A stretch of DNA of 64,000 nt, from positions 545,272 through 609,271 of the forward strand of contig MU270033.1 of the NCBI GenBank assembly GCA_021432635.1. Reading direction: 5' to 3'. Position 1 is the stretch's first letter, and the number at the start of each line of letters is the position of its first letter. The stretch is from Thozetella sp. PMI_491. Its lineage: Eukaryota > Ascomycota > Sordariomycetes > Chaetosphaeriales > Chaetosphaeriaceae. Made by a program: the position numbers and the translations under genes. The notes beneath the pieces are model-generated. The model was not told the origin of the DNA. It searched no databases and worked only from the letters and a program-made list of their open reading frames with translations. Shown in pieces: positions 44,041 through 56,689 of the stretch.

Positions 44041-45032
44041 ATGCAACCGATGGTTATCCCTTCGTAAGCTAGCTAGGGCGGGGATGGTAGAGACTCAACG
44101 GGGGGAGGCGCGCTGGTTCGGAAGCGCCCTGGCTCGGAGAAGCTTGACCTTGGCCAGGTTTTTGCCCTTTACAACACGAGGTTTCCCTGGTCTTAGTGCA
44201 AATGCAAAGGTCATTCCCCACATTGAATAAGATCGTCTGTCTCAGTGACTTGTCGATTCCGTTTTCGCCGATGATCAAAGTCTTAAAAAGATATCGAGAT
44301 CTTGCTGAGCTACCTGAAGGTGGCTTCTTGGGGGGCACCATTGCAAAGTCGTTGTGCGCGGCACAGCGGATGGCTCAGTGTTGCGTATGAGGCCTCCACT
44401 GGCTTTACCCCGACTTTACCTCGGCGGCATGTGTCCGCAGAAGGCCACTCCCCGGCTTGGACGTAGAGTAAACCTAAGGAAGGCGAAGATGTCCCGTTTT
44501 TTCTCTTCCTAGTTCCGTGGCGTCGTCAACCCCGACTGTTCTCTCCGTGTTACCTGTGCCCCGATGCCGCTGGCATGGATCCTTCCATCGCCGTATCTGG
44601 ACGAGATTGGCGGATTCTAGCCCTCCCTACCTTAGCTTGTTCGGGTGCATAATGGCGTGGCGGTTGCTCATGCAACTATGGCCATTCCTATCTGATTGGG
44701 CCCCCTTAGCATACAGTGGACAAGGGGACAAGGGCATAGTTGCATATGTAGTGTCGGGGTGGTGGTACAGCCGACTTTGCGAGCTAGCATTGACGATCCT
44801 TGCTCAGCCCTCCGCCAAACTGGTTACCCGATGGGGGGTATCCCGCGCTACCGCGCGTGGCAGTTGGCCGGCTTACTTGGAATACTATTTTTTACCTATC
44901 CACCTAGGCAACTTGATTCCACCGATCCAATTGCCATTCTTTCAAGAGTCCGGCACGCCTTCGCTCCCCATTTTTCGCCAACCCGCATCTTGCGTGCGAG
45001 ATTCCATCACCACTCTCTCCAAGCTCGCCAAG
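44041..45032. other. Intergenic between peptide gene and prolyl hydroxylase 2
   Basis: About 1 kb. The frame of the hydroxylase stays open upstream from about 44517 without recognisable protein character; I treat it as 5' flank. Confidence 0.4.
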
Positions 45033-45972
45033 ATGATTTCATTTACCGAGTTCGGCCTCCTCCACAAGATTGCACTTGCAGGAGCTTTATGTGGAACTGG
45101 CTTAGCATTGCTCAGTTCCTCTTTTACCTTCGGCATTCCTACTTCCGCCGCCAGCCAGATTCTCCTTCAGGGCGTTTCTTACGATCACTTGCGGCGATGG
45201 ATTTCCTCCCAGTGGAGCTTCGCCGAACCGCATCAGCCGTATCAAGCCCAGGTATTTTCGAGAGACCCGCTGGTTATTTACATCAGATCGTTCTTGAGCG
45301 CAGAGGAGGTTTCTCACCTTCTACACCTGAGGTAATTCAGTGAACAACACACTTCAGTGCATCCTGTCGCGCGAGCTAACTAAGCACCCCGCTACCCGCA
45401 GTGAGGGTCAGTTCGAGCCATCCAAAGTCTACCTCGGCTACGACGAGAGCTCAGTGGACCTCGAGATGCGCGACTCTGAGTCGGCCCACATCGACCGTGC
45501 CGACGCCGTCGTCCAGCGGGTGGAGCAACGGGCATTGGAGTTCCAGGGCTGGCGCGGTAAAAGTACGGTGGTGGAGCACCCGACGATCCAGCGGTACCGC
45601 GCGAACGGCTTCTACAACTATCACTACGACTGGGACCCGTCACTGACGGCAGGCAACCGGATCACTACCTTCAACGTCTACCTGGTGGGCGACTGCGCAG
45701 GCGGCGGGACCAACTTCCCGTTCTTGGCGCAGCCCAATGACACGCGATGGTGCGACGTCATTGAGTGCAGTGACGAGGGCCGGGACGGCTACCAGGGCGT
45801 GACATTCAAACCCATCGCCGGCTCGGCCGTGTTTTGGGAGAACCTCCACCCCAACGGCTCCACCCACAAGGGTGTCTACCACGCTGGTCTTCCTGTCAAA
45901 TCCGGCGTCAAGATTGGATTGAACTTGTGGTCGTGGGACTCAAGCTGGACCAGCCCTGACGTAACGGTTTAG
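45033..45972 (+). CDS. Membrane-anchored prolyl-4-hydroxylase-like 2OG-Fe(II) dioxygenase (copy 2)
   Basis: Two exons, 45033-45331 and 45402-45972, 289 residues. ATG 45033 is chosen because it places a signal anchor (LHKIALAGALCGTGLALL) at the N-terminus. DPLVIYIRSFLSAEEVSHLL parallels the same segment in copy 1. The iron site is YHYDWD plus VYHAGL, and the 2-oxoglutarate Lys lies in SGVKIGLNLW. The two copies share layout and an intron near the same place but differ widely in sequence, so they may act on different prolines or substrates. It lies downstream of the peptide gene on the same strand. Confidence 0.9.
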
Positions 45973-47367
45973 CTGCTGAGCAGGCTGAAGGGAATGGGAT
46001 ATTTCATTGTGGTAGCCCGCATTTTTGTTCGGCGCTGTGTTAGGACGATGGTGAGACATGTCGCGTTCAAAGTAGGGCTAAGCGAAGTAAGACAGTTGAC
46101 TGCAGTGGGAGGGAGGATCTCACCAGGAGGCGTGGGTGGGTTGATCTTGCAAGGTAAGAACTTCAGCTCCGGAATCTCAGCTCCGGTATTCTTAGCTTAT
46201 CTAGCACTAAGCCAACGGTTATAATCTTGTATTCAATAACCCTCAGGAGCCTTTATGTATACCATATGACAACTGATTAATTTTATTCTGAGGGACCAGA
46301 TATACATAAAGCTGAAGATTGGACCAGCAGCGTTCAATCCCTAATAGCTTTCTAGATGGCCACACCAAGCGCCGCAAACGCATGATTGTTTGCCTTGGCG
46401 AACACATCGTACGAATCGCTGACTGCTGTAGTGCAGAAAGTATTAGAGACGCACGTCTCCTAAAAAGGAACGAAGTCCTTCCTTAGGATGGAGACTTCCC
46501 TCGGCCGTCTGTTTTGGGTATGGCTTGATCAAAGAAACCCTCGCACGCTGCTGTTAGCAGCTCATTCTGTAGAACTTCCATAGTATTAGTCGGGGCGTCC
46601 AGATGATGCAGGTGGGTGAGTTACACTTGTTGAAGTAGTCTCAAGCCAGCCTACGCGCACTAATTCAGGCTACCTGCATTTGATGGGTTTCAGGTGCGTA
46701 CGTAATTTCTTTATATCTGATCTTACACCAAACCCCGCACATCGAAAGTACCGCGATATCCGAAAAGTCCTAACCAGGTGGCCCGCGCCCTATGGTGTCA
46801 CGGCTTTAGCGATATCTCAGTCCAACTGTCGCGAGGCCCTAAACAGGCTTCCCGCCCGAGAAAATACGACCTTGGGATCCTCGGCAATGCGACCATCGGT
46901 TAGAACCGCTACAGCTATGTATATACATGCGCCTCGCGAAAGCATACGACGGCACGAACTTGTTTGGGGGGTTGTAATATTGCCTGAGGCCCGGCAGCTG
47001 GACACACTACGTGCCGTCTGGGCAAGAAGTGGCTTGAAAATATAGACTTGGTTACACCAGCTTATCGCTTGTGTGTTTTCCGTCGTCAACTACCACCACA
47101 GTTATTAATAATCTAGCCGACTAAGTTGGCAGATAATCGGGCAGGTAACGGCTGCCTCTATGCGTATCGATTACGGGGCATCCGGTCTAGGACGCAGAGT
47201 TACCCTCTACCAATTGCCCAAGTTCTGCAGATAAATACCCCTCAAGCACCCGCATTGTAAGTAGATATATTATCCGTGTTAGACCGGTATACTAGCGGGT
47301 AAACTAGTGGTAGTGAGCAACTCCAACGCACTGGTCACCTTTTTTTTTTTTTTTTTGGCGATTGAAG
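45973..47367. other. Intergenic
   Basis: About 1.4 kb. A small tandem repeat of CTCAGCTCCGG-like units lies at about 46165-46190. A 15-T run directly precedes the BBE gene ATG. No further micro-exon series was seen. Confidence 0.4.
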
Positions 47368-49415
47368 ATGCACTCGAACGTTTTTAGTCTCGTGGTCACA
47401 GCTGCAGCCCTTTCCCATGCCGCTTGGAGCCTGACCTTCAACTTTGAAGACACCCAGCTAACGAAGGAGGAAACCCGTGGCTTCTCCGCGATTGAGTTCG
47501 GAGATACGCAGAGTGGACAGCTACCACCATCTGGAAGTTGCCGTGCCTTCCCAGGCACAAGTGAATGGCCAAGTGACGGGGAGTGGAAAGAGCTGAATGA
47601 TACCCTTAACGGAGCCCTTTTGAAACCCATTCCTGTAGCGGCGGCCTGCTACAAGGGGCCGCACTATAACGCAGCGAGGTGCGATTTCCTGCTGAACAAT
47701 GCAAGCAGCACTCATTTCTACCTTGACGACCCCCTCACATCTCTAGTTCCATGGACTGAAGGCGGTACATGCATGGCTGAGCTAAATCCGACGGGCAATT
47801 GCACACAAGGGGGGTTCCCAGTCTACGTCGTCAATGCTACAACAGCAAAGCATGTTCAAGCTGCTGTCAACTTCGCTCGAAATAAGAAATTACGGTTAGT
47901 GATCAAGTAAGCGCTTATTCTCCCCCACAGCACGCTCAGCACGCTAAGAAGTTTAAACGTAGAAACACCGGCCATGATTTCGGTGGCAGGTCCGTGGGCG
48001 CTGGCTCACTAAGCATTTGGACACACAACATCAAAGAGTTCGAGTTTCTCCCAAACTACACAGTCGGGGAATATACGGGAATGGCAGCGCACTACGGCTG
48101 TGGCGTTGAGAGCTGGGAGCTGTCTAATCACATGGGGGACCACAACATATCCATCGTCGCACCCGGTGGGACTACGGTTGGAGCCAACGGTGGATGGTTC
48201 GGCGCCGGGGGCCATGGACTGCTAACATCGACATACGGACTGGGATCAGACCAGGCGCTATCTTTGAATGTTATCACGGCTGATGGGAAGTTTGTCGTGG
48301 CCGACCCTGAGACAAATACCGATCTCTTCTGGGCTCTGCGTGGAGGAGGCCCAGGTAAGAAACTCATGGGAGCGACTTCCTCTTTCTACCTAGTGTGCTC
48401 AATACCAACTCTGTTTCCAGGGACCTATGGCGTTGTTCTGTCGGTGGTGGTGAAAGCGTACCCATCCACCACTTTAGCGACGTCCACTTTTGCCTTTACC
48501 CTTGGCATCCAGCCTCAACCCCCCGACGGGGCAACAACTTGGAACAACTCTGCAATCCCATCACCTCCAATCTTCACATTTTCGGTCAATGATACAGAGC
48601 TCTTCTGGGCCGGAGCAAGCGCATACTACCGTCACGGGACACATATCGTCGACAACGGCGGCTTGGGGTACGGTTATATATACCCCTTTGGCAACAACAT
48701 CTTCACCGTCTCGTCCAGCGCGCTTTTCCCGGGGAAAACGCCGCAAGAGGTTTTCGAGATAATGCAACCACTATACGATAAGCTTAACCAACTCGGCATT
48801 AACATGACGAACCCGCCAGTGCCTCCCGCGTTCCCTTATGCCTCCAGCGGCCGCACCCCCGGCGGTGAGCCCATCGTGAACACTCGGTACCGGTCGCGAC
48901 TCTTCCCACGGAAGAACTGGGAGTACGATGCTTTGTGGGCTCGTACATTTGATGCCATCCGTACGAGTGTTGAGGCAGGGTATACTTTTCACAACCTTCA
49001 ATACGGCCCAACGCCAGAAATCGCGGGATGGCCTGGGCGCGACAGCGCTGTCAACCCCGCCTGGAGGATCACAGCCATGCATGCCGCAATGATGGAAGTC
49101 CAACCAGTCGGGCTTACTGCCAGTGAAGCCATGGCGCGAGATGCGCGAGTTGGACAGTATATGGATCTCTGGAGGGCGGCGACGAACGGTTCCGGTGCAT
49201 ACATGAACGAAGGAGACCCAGAGGAGCCAAACTGGCAGCAGGCCTTCTTCGGCGACAACTACGCCCGCCTGCTTAGAATTAAGCGCAAGTGGGATCCGTG
49301 GGGTCTCTTTTGGGCCGCGACAACGGTGGGAAGTGAAGCATGGGAGGTGCATCCCGTGGGCGGCTATCCCGGCTCGCAGAACGGAATGCTGTGTCGCACG
49401 GGGACACGGTGGTAA
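47368..49415 (+). CDS. Secreted BBE-like FAD-linked oxidase
   Basis: Three exons: 47368-47906, 47963-48354 and 48421-49415, 641 residues. The second intron (66 nt) has no stop and is a multiple of three, so it could be read through, but splicing restores the conserved GGGPGTYGVV. A signal peptide (VFSLVVTAAALSHAAW) and several N-glycosylation sites point to secretion. NTGHDFGGRS carries the His that links FAD. The second, Cys linkage site of bicovalent BBE enzymes is absent (VAPGGTTVGANGG), so FAD should be held by one bond. The C-terminal BBE segment (PWGLFWAATTVGSEAW) is complete. It may oxidise the neighbouring peptide product or another secreted metabolite. Confidence 0.92.
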
Positions 49416-50060
49416 GGGGAGGGTGTTAATGGTAGCAACGACAAGTAGTTGGCAGTGCTCTTTGAAACATACCCGATAGTTCTCGGGAAAGATTATACGA
49501 CAGCAACAGCTCACTTATAAGTAAGGTATACAGCTCATGGTCGAAACAGTGCGGAGTAGCTTATGCAACTTAGATCTTGTCGATATAGTAATAAGGTGCC
49601 TAGGTAGGAACTAAGGCTCGCAACGCGCCAAGAAATATCGCTCCCATCAAGATGCCCAGCGGCGGTGTCTAGCTTTTTAGTTCAATATCATCTTATTACC
49701 CACAGTTGTCAGTTATTTCATGGGATTTTAAGGGTGCTAGAGGAATTACAGGCCCACTCCGCAATCCCTTCCATACAAGAAACTTAGTACAGACCCCGCG
49801 GGAACAATAAATAGATGTTGGAAGACAGGGGTATGGAGGCTGGGAAGGATCACGTGAGATCTCTAAGATCAAGATCAAGAAGGCGTGCTGTATGGAGCTC
49901 TCCGGAGGGCTCCAATAGGCAACAGTCCAACAGGCAACAACAGCAATCAAGGGCAGTTAAATATATCGCTGTCTAGCATACTCCAGTCATCGTTTATACA
50001 AGATATTGCCGCAGTAGCGCCTAAGTAGCCACCATATCCAACAAGAGAGCAGATCAATCG
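49416..50060. other. Intergenic
   Basis: About 0.64 kb. No supported feature. Confidence 0.4.
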
Positions 50061-50698
50061 ATGGAACATCCTCCCTCCGCGCACGGTGGGCTCAACTGCG
50101 CCAGCTTTCCGCAATTTGCCTGGTTTCCTACCGAAATTCGCCTGTCTAGCTGGGAATTCTCAATCCCAGATGATGTGCCCGAAGTGTACATCCTTGGTTC
50201 GGTGCTCGACGGCTTAGGGGACGATTCCTTCTCAACGGGATCGAGCGACAACAAAAGGAATCCAGCCTTAGTCGCCCCTGACCAGCCCCGCAGGGTGTTA
50301 ATTGGCATCCCGGCCATCCTGCATACTTGCTCCGAATCTAGGCAGGTTGCACGAAAAAGCTTAAGCTTCCTCACGCTTGAGACGGCCGCCTCCCAGCAGA
50401 GCCAGGTACCTTGTCAGCTCTTTTAGCCAGCATTTGACTCTATGCTCGTCCCGGAGTCATCTTTTAGCAATGTGTGAAATATTTGATGCTGGATGAGTGG
50501 ACGGAGGCGGATGCGTATCTAGTGTATGTAGCAAGCGACACCAAAGTTCCCGTCCAGCCGGCTTTGGAGGATTTCGAATCCTACCTCGATCCGTCAGAGT
50601 TGGAGTTAGATGATAGCAGCCCTCGGGATGACCAGGCTGATGCGTGGGCTTTTAAGGTGGACGCAAAAGAGCTGACTGTCCGCCCTCCTTTTTGGTAA
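50061..50698 (+). CDS. 2EXR-domain protein
   Basis: Two exons, 50061-50405 and 50468-50698, about 191 residues. FPQFAWFPTEIRLSSWEFSIP followed by LHTCSESRQVA is the 2EXR signature, an F-box-like module of unknown function abundant in filamentous fungi. The second half is shorter than in most members, so this may be a reduced or recently damaged copy. No partner is apparent. Confidence 0.75.
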
Positions 50699-51055
50699 CA
50701 AGAAAAGGATGAAGCTACGCTTGTTTATCGTCCTTTCTATAGCAGCTGGAGAGAGGGCAAGAAAGGGGAAAGAGGGGTAGAAGTGCTTAGAATACCACCC
50801 AAGATAGCAATTACAGCCGTTCAGGAAATCCGCCACCACGTCCAGCGTACGGTCGCCGAAGGAGGCCCTGACCGAACTGTAGCACTTCCCCTGAATAGTT
50901 ATCGAGCTGTGTGTGCCTCATGTCAATGCATCTAAGAGGTCTGTGAAATACAAATCTAGTCTTTCTACTTACGGTCCATCCTATAAACTCTATTGCGGCA
51001 CCACAAAACAACCCATCTTTCCCACTTCCCTACGCCATGGTGACGGAATCGACTC
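50699..51055. other. Intergenic
   Basis: About 0.36 kb. The missing N-terminal part of the following DUF6594 gene is not found here in any frame. Confidence 0.4.
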
Positions 51056-51735
51056 TTGATAGATGAGGCTCTCCTCTTACAAAGCCAAGTAGCACAACTG
51101 CAGAGACCTAATAGGAGAGTGCTCGATACGTTACGGCACTGGTTCACAAAGTCCGAGCCCATGCTCGGCGGGGAGGCCAAGAGGTTCCTTGATGAGGAGA
51201 ACGATCTCGTCGCTTTGAAACCTGCAGCAGAACTGGATTATCTCTCTCGGCTCCGAGACGGCACTGGCGTGTAAAGGTAACTCCGACCTCGAGACCGCGT
51301 TTTCATGACTGCTCTCCCGCATGCGCAGACCAATAAGCTCTGCAGCTGCATTATTTAGTGTTCATAGACTGACCATAGTCCAGACAGAGTTGACGCGGGA
51401 CGGACGCTTCAAGATTGGTCGGTTCCAGGAGCGCTCCATATCCCTTGCTATCAGTGCCATCACAGTTTTTGTGGCTGCCATCCTGCTAATAGGCTCCATC
51501 ACCGGGTTCTACTTCGTCAACAGTGATGCCGCTAAGTTGACAATGATTGCAACATTCACGGTCGCGTTTGCTTTGAGTGTCGGCTTGCTGCCACTGCGGC
51601 GTAAGCGAGACCCCTTGCAGCCCTGATTCCAACGCTCTGTCAAGTCATCACTAATACGCGCTTTAGATATGCCGCCGTGCTTGTGGTCTTCGTTAGTGGA
51701 AATATAGCAAATCCGCCGACTGGTCCGACTTGATA
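51056..51735 (+). pseudogene. DUF6594 membrane protein remnant
   Basis: The middle region (ALLLQSQVAQLQRPNRRVLD, then NDLVALKP) and the C-terminal membrane segments (ISAITVFVAAILLIGSITGF and beyond, ending YAAVLVVFVSGN) of a DUF6594 protein are recognisable. The N-terminal third is missing. The parts lie in separate frames with stops between them that I could not resolve with good introns. Most likely a decayed gene. Confidence 0.6.
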
Positions 51736-52290
51736 GCCAACGAAGCAGCCGTCTATTACGCCAAGGATGACGACCTAAATTTAGGTCTGGCATTCCGCAT
51801 ATGTATCATAGACATCTTGCATCCGTCTCCCCATTCATTGGATGGCGACTTAGTACTCCGGTTATCCCTCTAGGCGTCTCTGGCTTCTCTCCCCTACACT
51901 ACGCGCTACAATTGAAAGGCTATTTTATAAGAGTGGCGGAGAGCCCGTAGCGATGTGAAGGACCGGCCTAGCGATTTTAATAGTTGGCGGTTAAGTGCTA
52001 TTAAGCTGCGCAGGGCCATAACAAAGGTAGACCGGGTATCAGAATTCGTAGGTACCAAGACTACTAATATTAGGCCTCATTGCCACGCAGATGGCTCCTG
52101 AAAGATTCCGAAAGCCGCGCCATCGCGTAAGACTCTTCACGCCGCGTCTAGGGGGGACCCCTTTCGATACAACTGTACTTTATGGGCGACGATTTGCTCA
52201 CCCATGAAGCTGCATAACATCATTGGCGAGCTAAACCTGTTTGTAGTCTGGCTAGGAGACAATTTTGCATCCTTCATGCGGTCTTATCGC
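51736..52290. other. Intergenic
   Basis: About 0.55 kb between two gene remnants. No supported feature. Confidence 0.35.
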
Positions 52291-52441
52291 TTATCGCCAG
52301 TGGTTGTACCTTCCTCGGACGACGGTGACGGCGATTGTGAACCCCACGAGCAGGAAGATGCCGGATAGAAAGATCTTCCGGCTCAGTGTGATACGGATAC
52401 GCCAGAGAATGGAAATAGGGAAACATATAACTGTTGTATGC
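52291..52441 (-). pseudogene. Fragment of a rhodopsin-domain (PTH11-like) integral membrane protein
   Basis: On the minus strand an open segment preceded by a possible acceptor reads CFPISILWRIRI...LSRKIFLSGIFLLVGFTIAV and then VRGRYNHWR before TAA. This is the cytosolic loop and following helix of the fungal rhodopsin domain found in PTH11-like receptors. The other helices could not be found around it, so it is a relic. Confidence 0.55.
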
Positions 52442-52869
52442 CGAAGGTTAGCATGTACAAATCCTATCCGGGATGGCTTGAACGGCGAACAATTGATCGC
52501 TGCGCCTCTATATTCTATCCTTTCTTGCCGAGCAGTTAGCCTCGGGACTCACCATATGGGAAACATAGCCCACCGACTACTTGCATCTGCCGGGCACCAT
52601 TTGTGAGGCTACAATTGGCTCAGCATATACGCCGTTAGGCTTTGGGTCACCCACCATTGCGGCAGAAGCACAGCTACGCAGAGAAAAACCAGCTACCGAT
52701 GGGCAGGCAGGAGGTTTCGCTGCGAGAATGAGGAGATTTCATGGTTCTTTGCTGGAAACGTGTAGAACGATCGAAGGCAATGCGCAAGAGCCCGGAATAC
52801 CTAATCTCCATGTTCTGGAGGATGGAAAGCCGGAAATTGATTTTATTACAAGGATAGGTACATAGGTGA

Positions 52870-53400
52870 TAGTCTGGGAACAATCTGTCCCTTAGGTACA
52901 ATATCAAGGCGTATAAGTCTTACTTGAATCTTAACACTAACTATATGTCCCCTATCTACTATATATAAAACTATAGCTCCCCTGGGACTTTAACTTACCG
53001 AGAAAGAAAAGGTCTCTGTTGCAGATAGAGAGAGCTACATCTTTTCATAGAAAGATAGTTTCGCAAACTTATATAGAGCTATAAGTAGAGTATAAAATAT
53101 ATGTAGATATAGTTAACAAGTTTATTATTACCTTCTCATATTTATATTTATAATGTATAATATTCTGTATGTGAAGTTTCGAGATTATGCTTTGCGAGCT
53201 CCGAGTGGCCGCAGCTGTCAACGTAGATCAATTATGGCTCTTAGTGGATTATCACTGTGCTTGGGGATACCGAGTATAGTATCTATTGCGTAGATTCACG
53301 GGGTCTTTTTATAGAGTCGCTCTCTCCATTCCGTTTACATGTTTGGCTAGGTAGGTACGTTTAGTTGCTAGGATTGAGTGTTGGATGATTGAGCCAGCTC
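52870..53400. other. AT-rich low-complexity tract
   Basis: Runs of TATATA/TATAGA-type sequence, especially 52930-53170, interrupt the otherwise balanced composition. This looks like RIP-damaged or decayed repeat DNA, but no repeat ends could be defined. Confidence 0.5.
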
Positions 53401-53409
53401 CTTACAATA

Positions 53410-55565
53410 TCAAAGACGACCAGGTAGAGAAGGAGATTCCTTCACAAATATCCAGTTCCCGTCGCTCATCTCCAACCTTGCATGAATCTTTCCCGCCTTT
53501 CTGCTCAGCTCCCCAGCACTTTGTAGCCCGTTTCCTAAATCGTTTTTAATACTCCTTTCCAGCCCATGGTACATAAGTGGTAGTAAAGAGGTTTTATAAG
53601 CATGTCTGCCAATGCCACTGCCCCTTTTGCTCCACAGCGTCTCCAAAATCACAGCAACGAAAAAGACCAGAGTGAGTAGAGTAATAACCACAGGGAATAT
53701 TAACCAGAGCCACTGGACTCCCACGCAGGTATCAGGCTTGGACATTGTACCAACGACTTGGGCGCCGGCGCCGACACCGTTCTCGCGAGAGAATACGTTC
53801 ATAGCGTTGGCCAGCTGGTCAATTGTGCCTGCGATACTGATGTAGGTGACTTTTCCTAAGCCATAGATCTGCTCGATTACAGGGGATGGTGATCCGCCTC
53901 CAGTGGAAATAGCAGCATACCCGGCTCCTTCGAAGACGGTAGCGAGAAAATCACCAATGCTCTCGTACGCCTCATTTTCTATCTGAAACACACAATCAGG
54001 CCGGATATTAGTGAGCGTTTGATCGCGTATGCTGGGGGCATCGTCGCTGAGACCGAGGTTAAAGGCTTGTGGATAAAAGCCAGATAAGTTGAATGGCAAC
54101 CAGGCCGTGCTGCTGTCCCATGTATAACCGAGATTCTGTAAAGATGCCTTTTCGCGTGTCGTAAGACAGCCCATGTCCACTGTGGTAAGTTGGGTATTGC
54201 TAGAAGCCATCCCCCAGTCCCCGCCAGCAGCGAGGACCGTCTCAGTTAAGTTGCCAGCGTTGATGGATCCCGACTGGCTCAAGACGCATGGGTAAATGTT
54301 GCATTCGATAGCGCCATAGCCCTCACAGCCCCAGAGAGCGTTGGGGCGGCAGCTTGGAAAGCCCTTCGATTCCCCATTGGAGTTCAGGTTGAAAATGGCC
54401 TGAAAAGTTACACTTCTCTCGTCGCCACCATAGGTTTGCATGGCGAATACCGTGCCGGCCTCAAAGTTCAAAGTAAAGTTTCTTGATGGTAGGGTGAGAT
54501 TCGTCACATATCCTTGACTGCTATTCCCGAGTTCCAACTGGCCTGTCACGTCGACACATCGGCTGCAGTGAGCAGCAGATTTGTAAACGTCTGGAAAGGT
54601 GCAATTTCCAGAGGTGCAGTTGAAGCTGACCTGCTTTCTCGTATTTTCAAAGACAGAGGAATATATTGCCGCTTGCATAGCGTCCCCGATATTGGCTGTA
54701 ATGGTGGTAGCACGTCCAGATGCCCCTATGTTGAGGTAGTGACTATTTGGGATTGTGCCGTTGCTAGTGGTATCTATGCTACTGCACTGGTAGAATTGAA
54801 CGATTTGTTGCCTATTCCGGTTTAACAATGATCCAGAGATAGATGTAAATCAAACAAGACATACCCGAAGGGATCAGCTATAGCAGCGAGCATGACTGCA
54901 ATAGCGCCGAGGGAAGCAATCATCTTTCTGTGATTGTCATGTAAGTACCTTGAACTGAAAGAAGTCACCATTTTAGTCAACGTACGTTCCCCGAAATATA
55001 AAAACCAGTCTAAAAGCTCCAAAGAAGCCTCGTGATGCGTTGTCGAATACTTCGATATCGCTCAAGCACCTCGGCTCCGTGAACCACAGCCATTTCAGCT
55101 GTCCGAGACCTAATGCATCATTGGTTAGCTCTGTCTTATAGAAGTTGAAGAAGAATGTTATTCTTTACCTTGAGAAATGATGGTTATTAAAGCCACCTTC
55201 ATGGTTGCAATGTAGATCGCGATCATCGTGTTGATAGAGAGCCCGTACGGCCAATCGGGAGCAGGAAGGTCCTGATGAGGGTAGAGCGTGCCAACTATAG
55301 CGAAAAATGCCGCAACTGCTAGGAAGGATGCTAGTATTTCTAGCCACCACATGGTCAGATTGTCCCACCAGTGGTACGTTTCCCTTAATATCATCTCTTC
55401 TTGGTAAGGCGGGACATTGGGGTCCGGCTCATTCACTTGCTGCAAATCTTCAGTCCAGTACTCGGCTTTCGCCGCCAGATCATGCTGACGACCATCTAGG
55501 GCCGGGGCGTCTTGGGAAAGCAAAGGAGAGGAATTATTAGTTCCGTCATTCTGTGCTGAAGCCAT
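53410..55565 (-). CDS. DUF3176 integral membrane protein
   Basis: Four exons: 55565-55169, 55109-54986, 54927-54865 and 54811-53410, 661 residues, phases consistent. The N-terminal cytosolic part leads to membrane helices (WWLEILASFLAVAAFFAIVG and a second). The DUF3176 marks GLGQLKWLWF and LSDIEVFDNASRG follow, then SLGAIAVMLAAIADPFGQQ. A large extracellular domain with paired cysteines (FNCTSGNCTFPD) and many N-glycosylation sites comes next. A last helix (WLWLIFPVVITLLTLVFFVAVI) sits near the end. The family is common in moulds, at the plasma membrane, with unknown function. Confidence 0.88.
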
Positions 55566-56689
55566 GGCTGTAATCGGAATACAAGCGAGGTTGGCTTGCC
55601 ACCGAAAGAAACTCGCGGATAAGCACTCGAGGGATGTTGCGAGGGAGGTTATCGTGAACCCTGGGTGATGTGAGGACTTGTTCTCAAAATTAGTGTTATT
55701 GCGTTGTCGCCGGTTTCTGGCCCCAGCTCATTGATGAGGAAGGGGTAGAAACGAGACCTGCTTCAAGTAAGGCTGGTTTCCCCTTATGAGGTGCTTTCCT
55801 AGGTACCTTGGGTACCCCGGCAGCGGGTCGTGCAATGCGGATCTGCACCCTCATCACAATACGGTCCCATGGCTAGTATTATGCAGGTATGATTGGAGAG
55901 TGTTACTCTAACCAGAAAATGCAGCAGGTACAGGTCAGCTTCCTACCGCTAAATAGACCGTATTTATTGGGCTAGCTCAGTAGAATTCGAATATTCTGGC
56001 CTTTGATTTTCGAATAATTGTGCTCTTCCACATGATACAATAGTCAGCATCCTAAGCCAACATTATTCAAGGGATTGGAGTATACATTTACCTCTCTTGT
56101 GGTGTACTATAGACAAGCTATAGTCGACCAAGTCTGGCCTCATGAGCTAGAAAGGGCCTTTTGTAGGCTTGCAGGTACGAAAGGCTGTTGACGGTGAAGT
56201 CTAGACAGTCTAGACTTGATTGTTGGATGTGACCTTCCCCTTCCAGACCACAAGGCTGGCAACATGCATCCATCTGAACAACTGGTATGGTTTCCTCAGC
56301 CACCTAACCTCCGCTCCCATTCGAGCTTGCCGGTAAAATCACAGGGCGGGGGTCCTTGCATGCCCCCCAATACGAATTTAGTACAATGCATGCTGGCATG
56401 CGACCCCGGAGACAAACACCCAGGTCAAATAAACCACCTCGCAGAATATTCCGTACTGCACTTTCAAACATGACCTAATCAGGTACAAACCAGCCTCTTT
56501 TGGAAGTTTTAGTGGGACGATCCACTTTGTCCGACATCAAAGGGATTGGATACTGCTGGAGCGACAGCCGAAAGCCACGCAGTGCTCCAGAATGCTTTGC
56601 ACTAACTCCACACTTCTTCGCCTCGGAAGGTTTAACGTCTAACTCACGTCGGCGATCCTTTCCCCACTCTCTTGTCCGTTTCAAAGTTG
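55566..56689. other. Intergenic
   Basis: About 1.1 kb, holding the DUF3176 promoter. No other supported feature. Confidence 0.4.

Noticed and set aside
44517-45032. Open frame extending the second prolyl hydroxylase upstream
   Set aside because: The extension starts without ATG, has no P4H-like or other domain, and would bury the signal anchor.
52581-52865. 94-codon frame on + near the rhodopsin-domain relic
   Set aside because: No recognisable features; lies in a decayed region.
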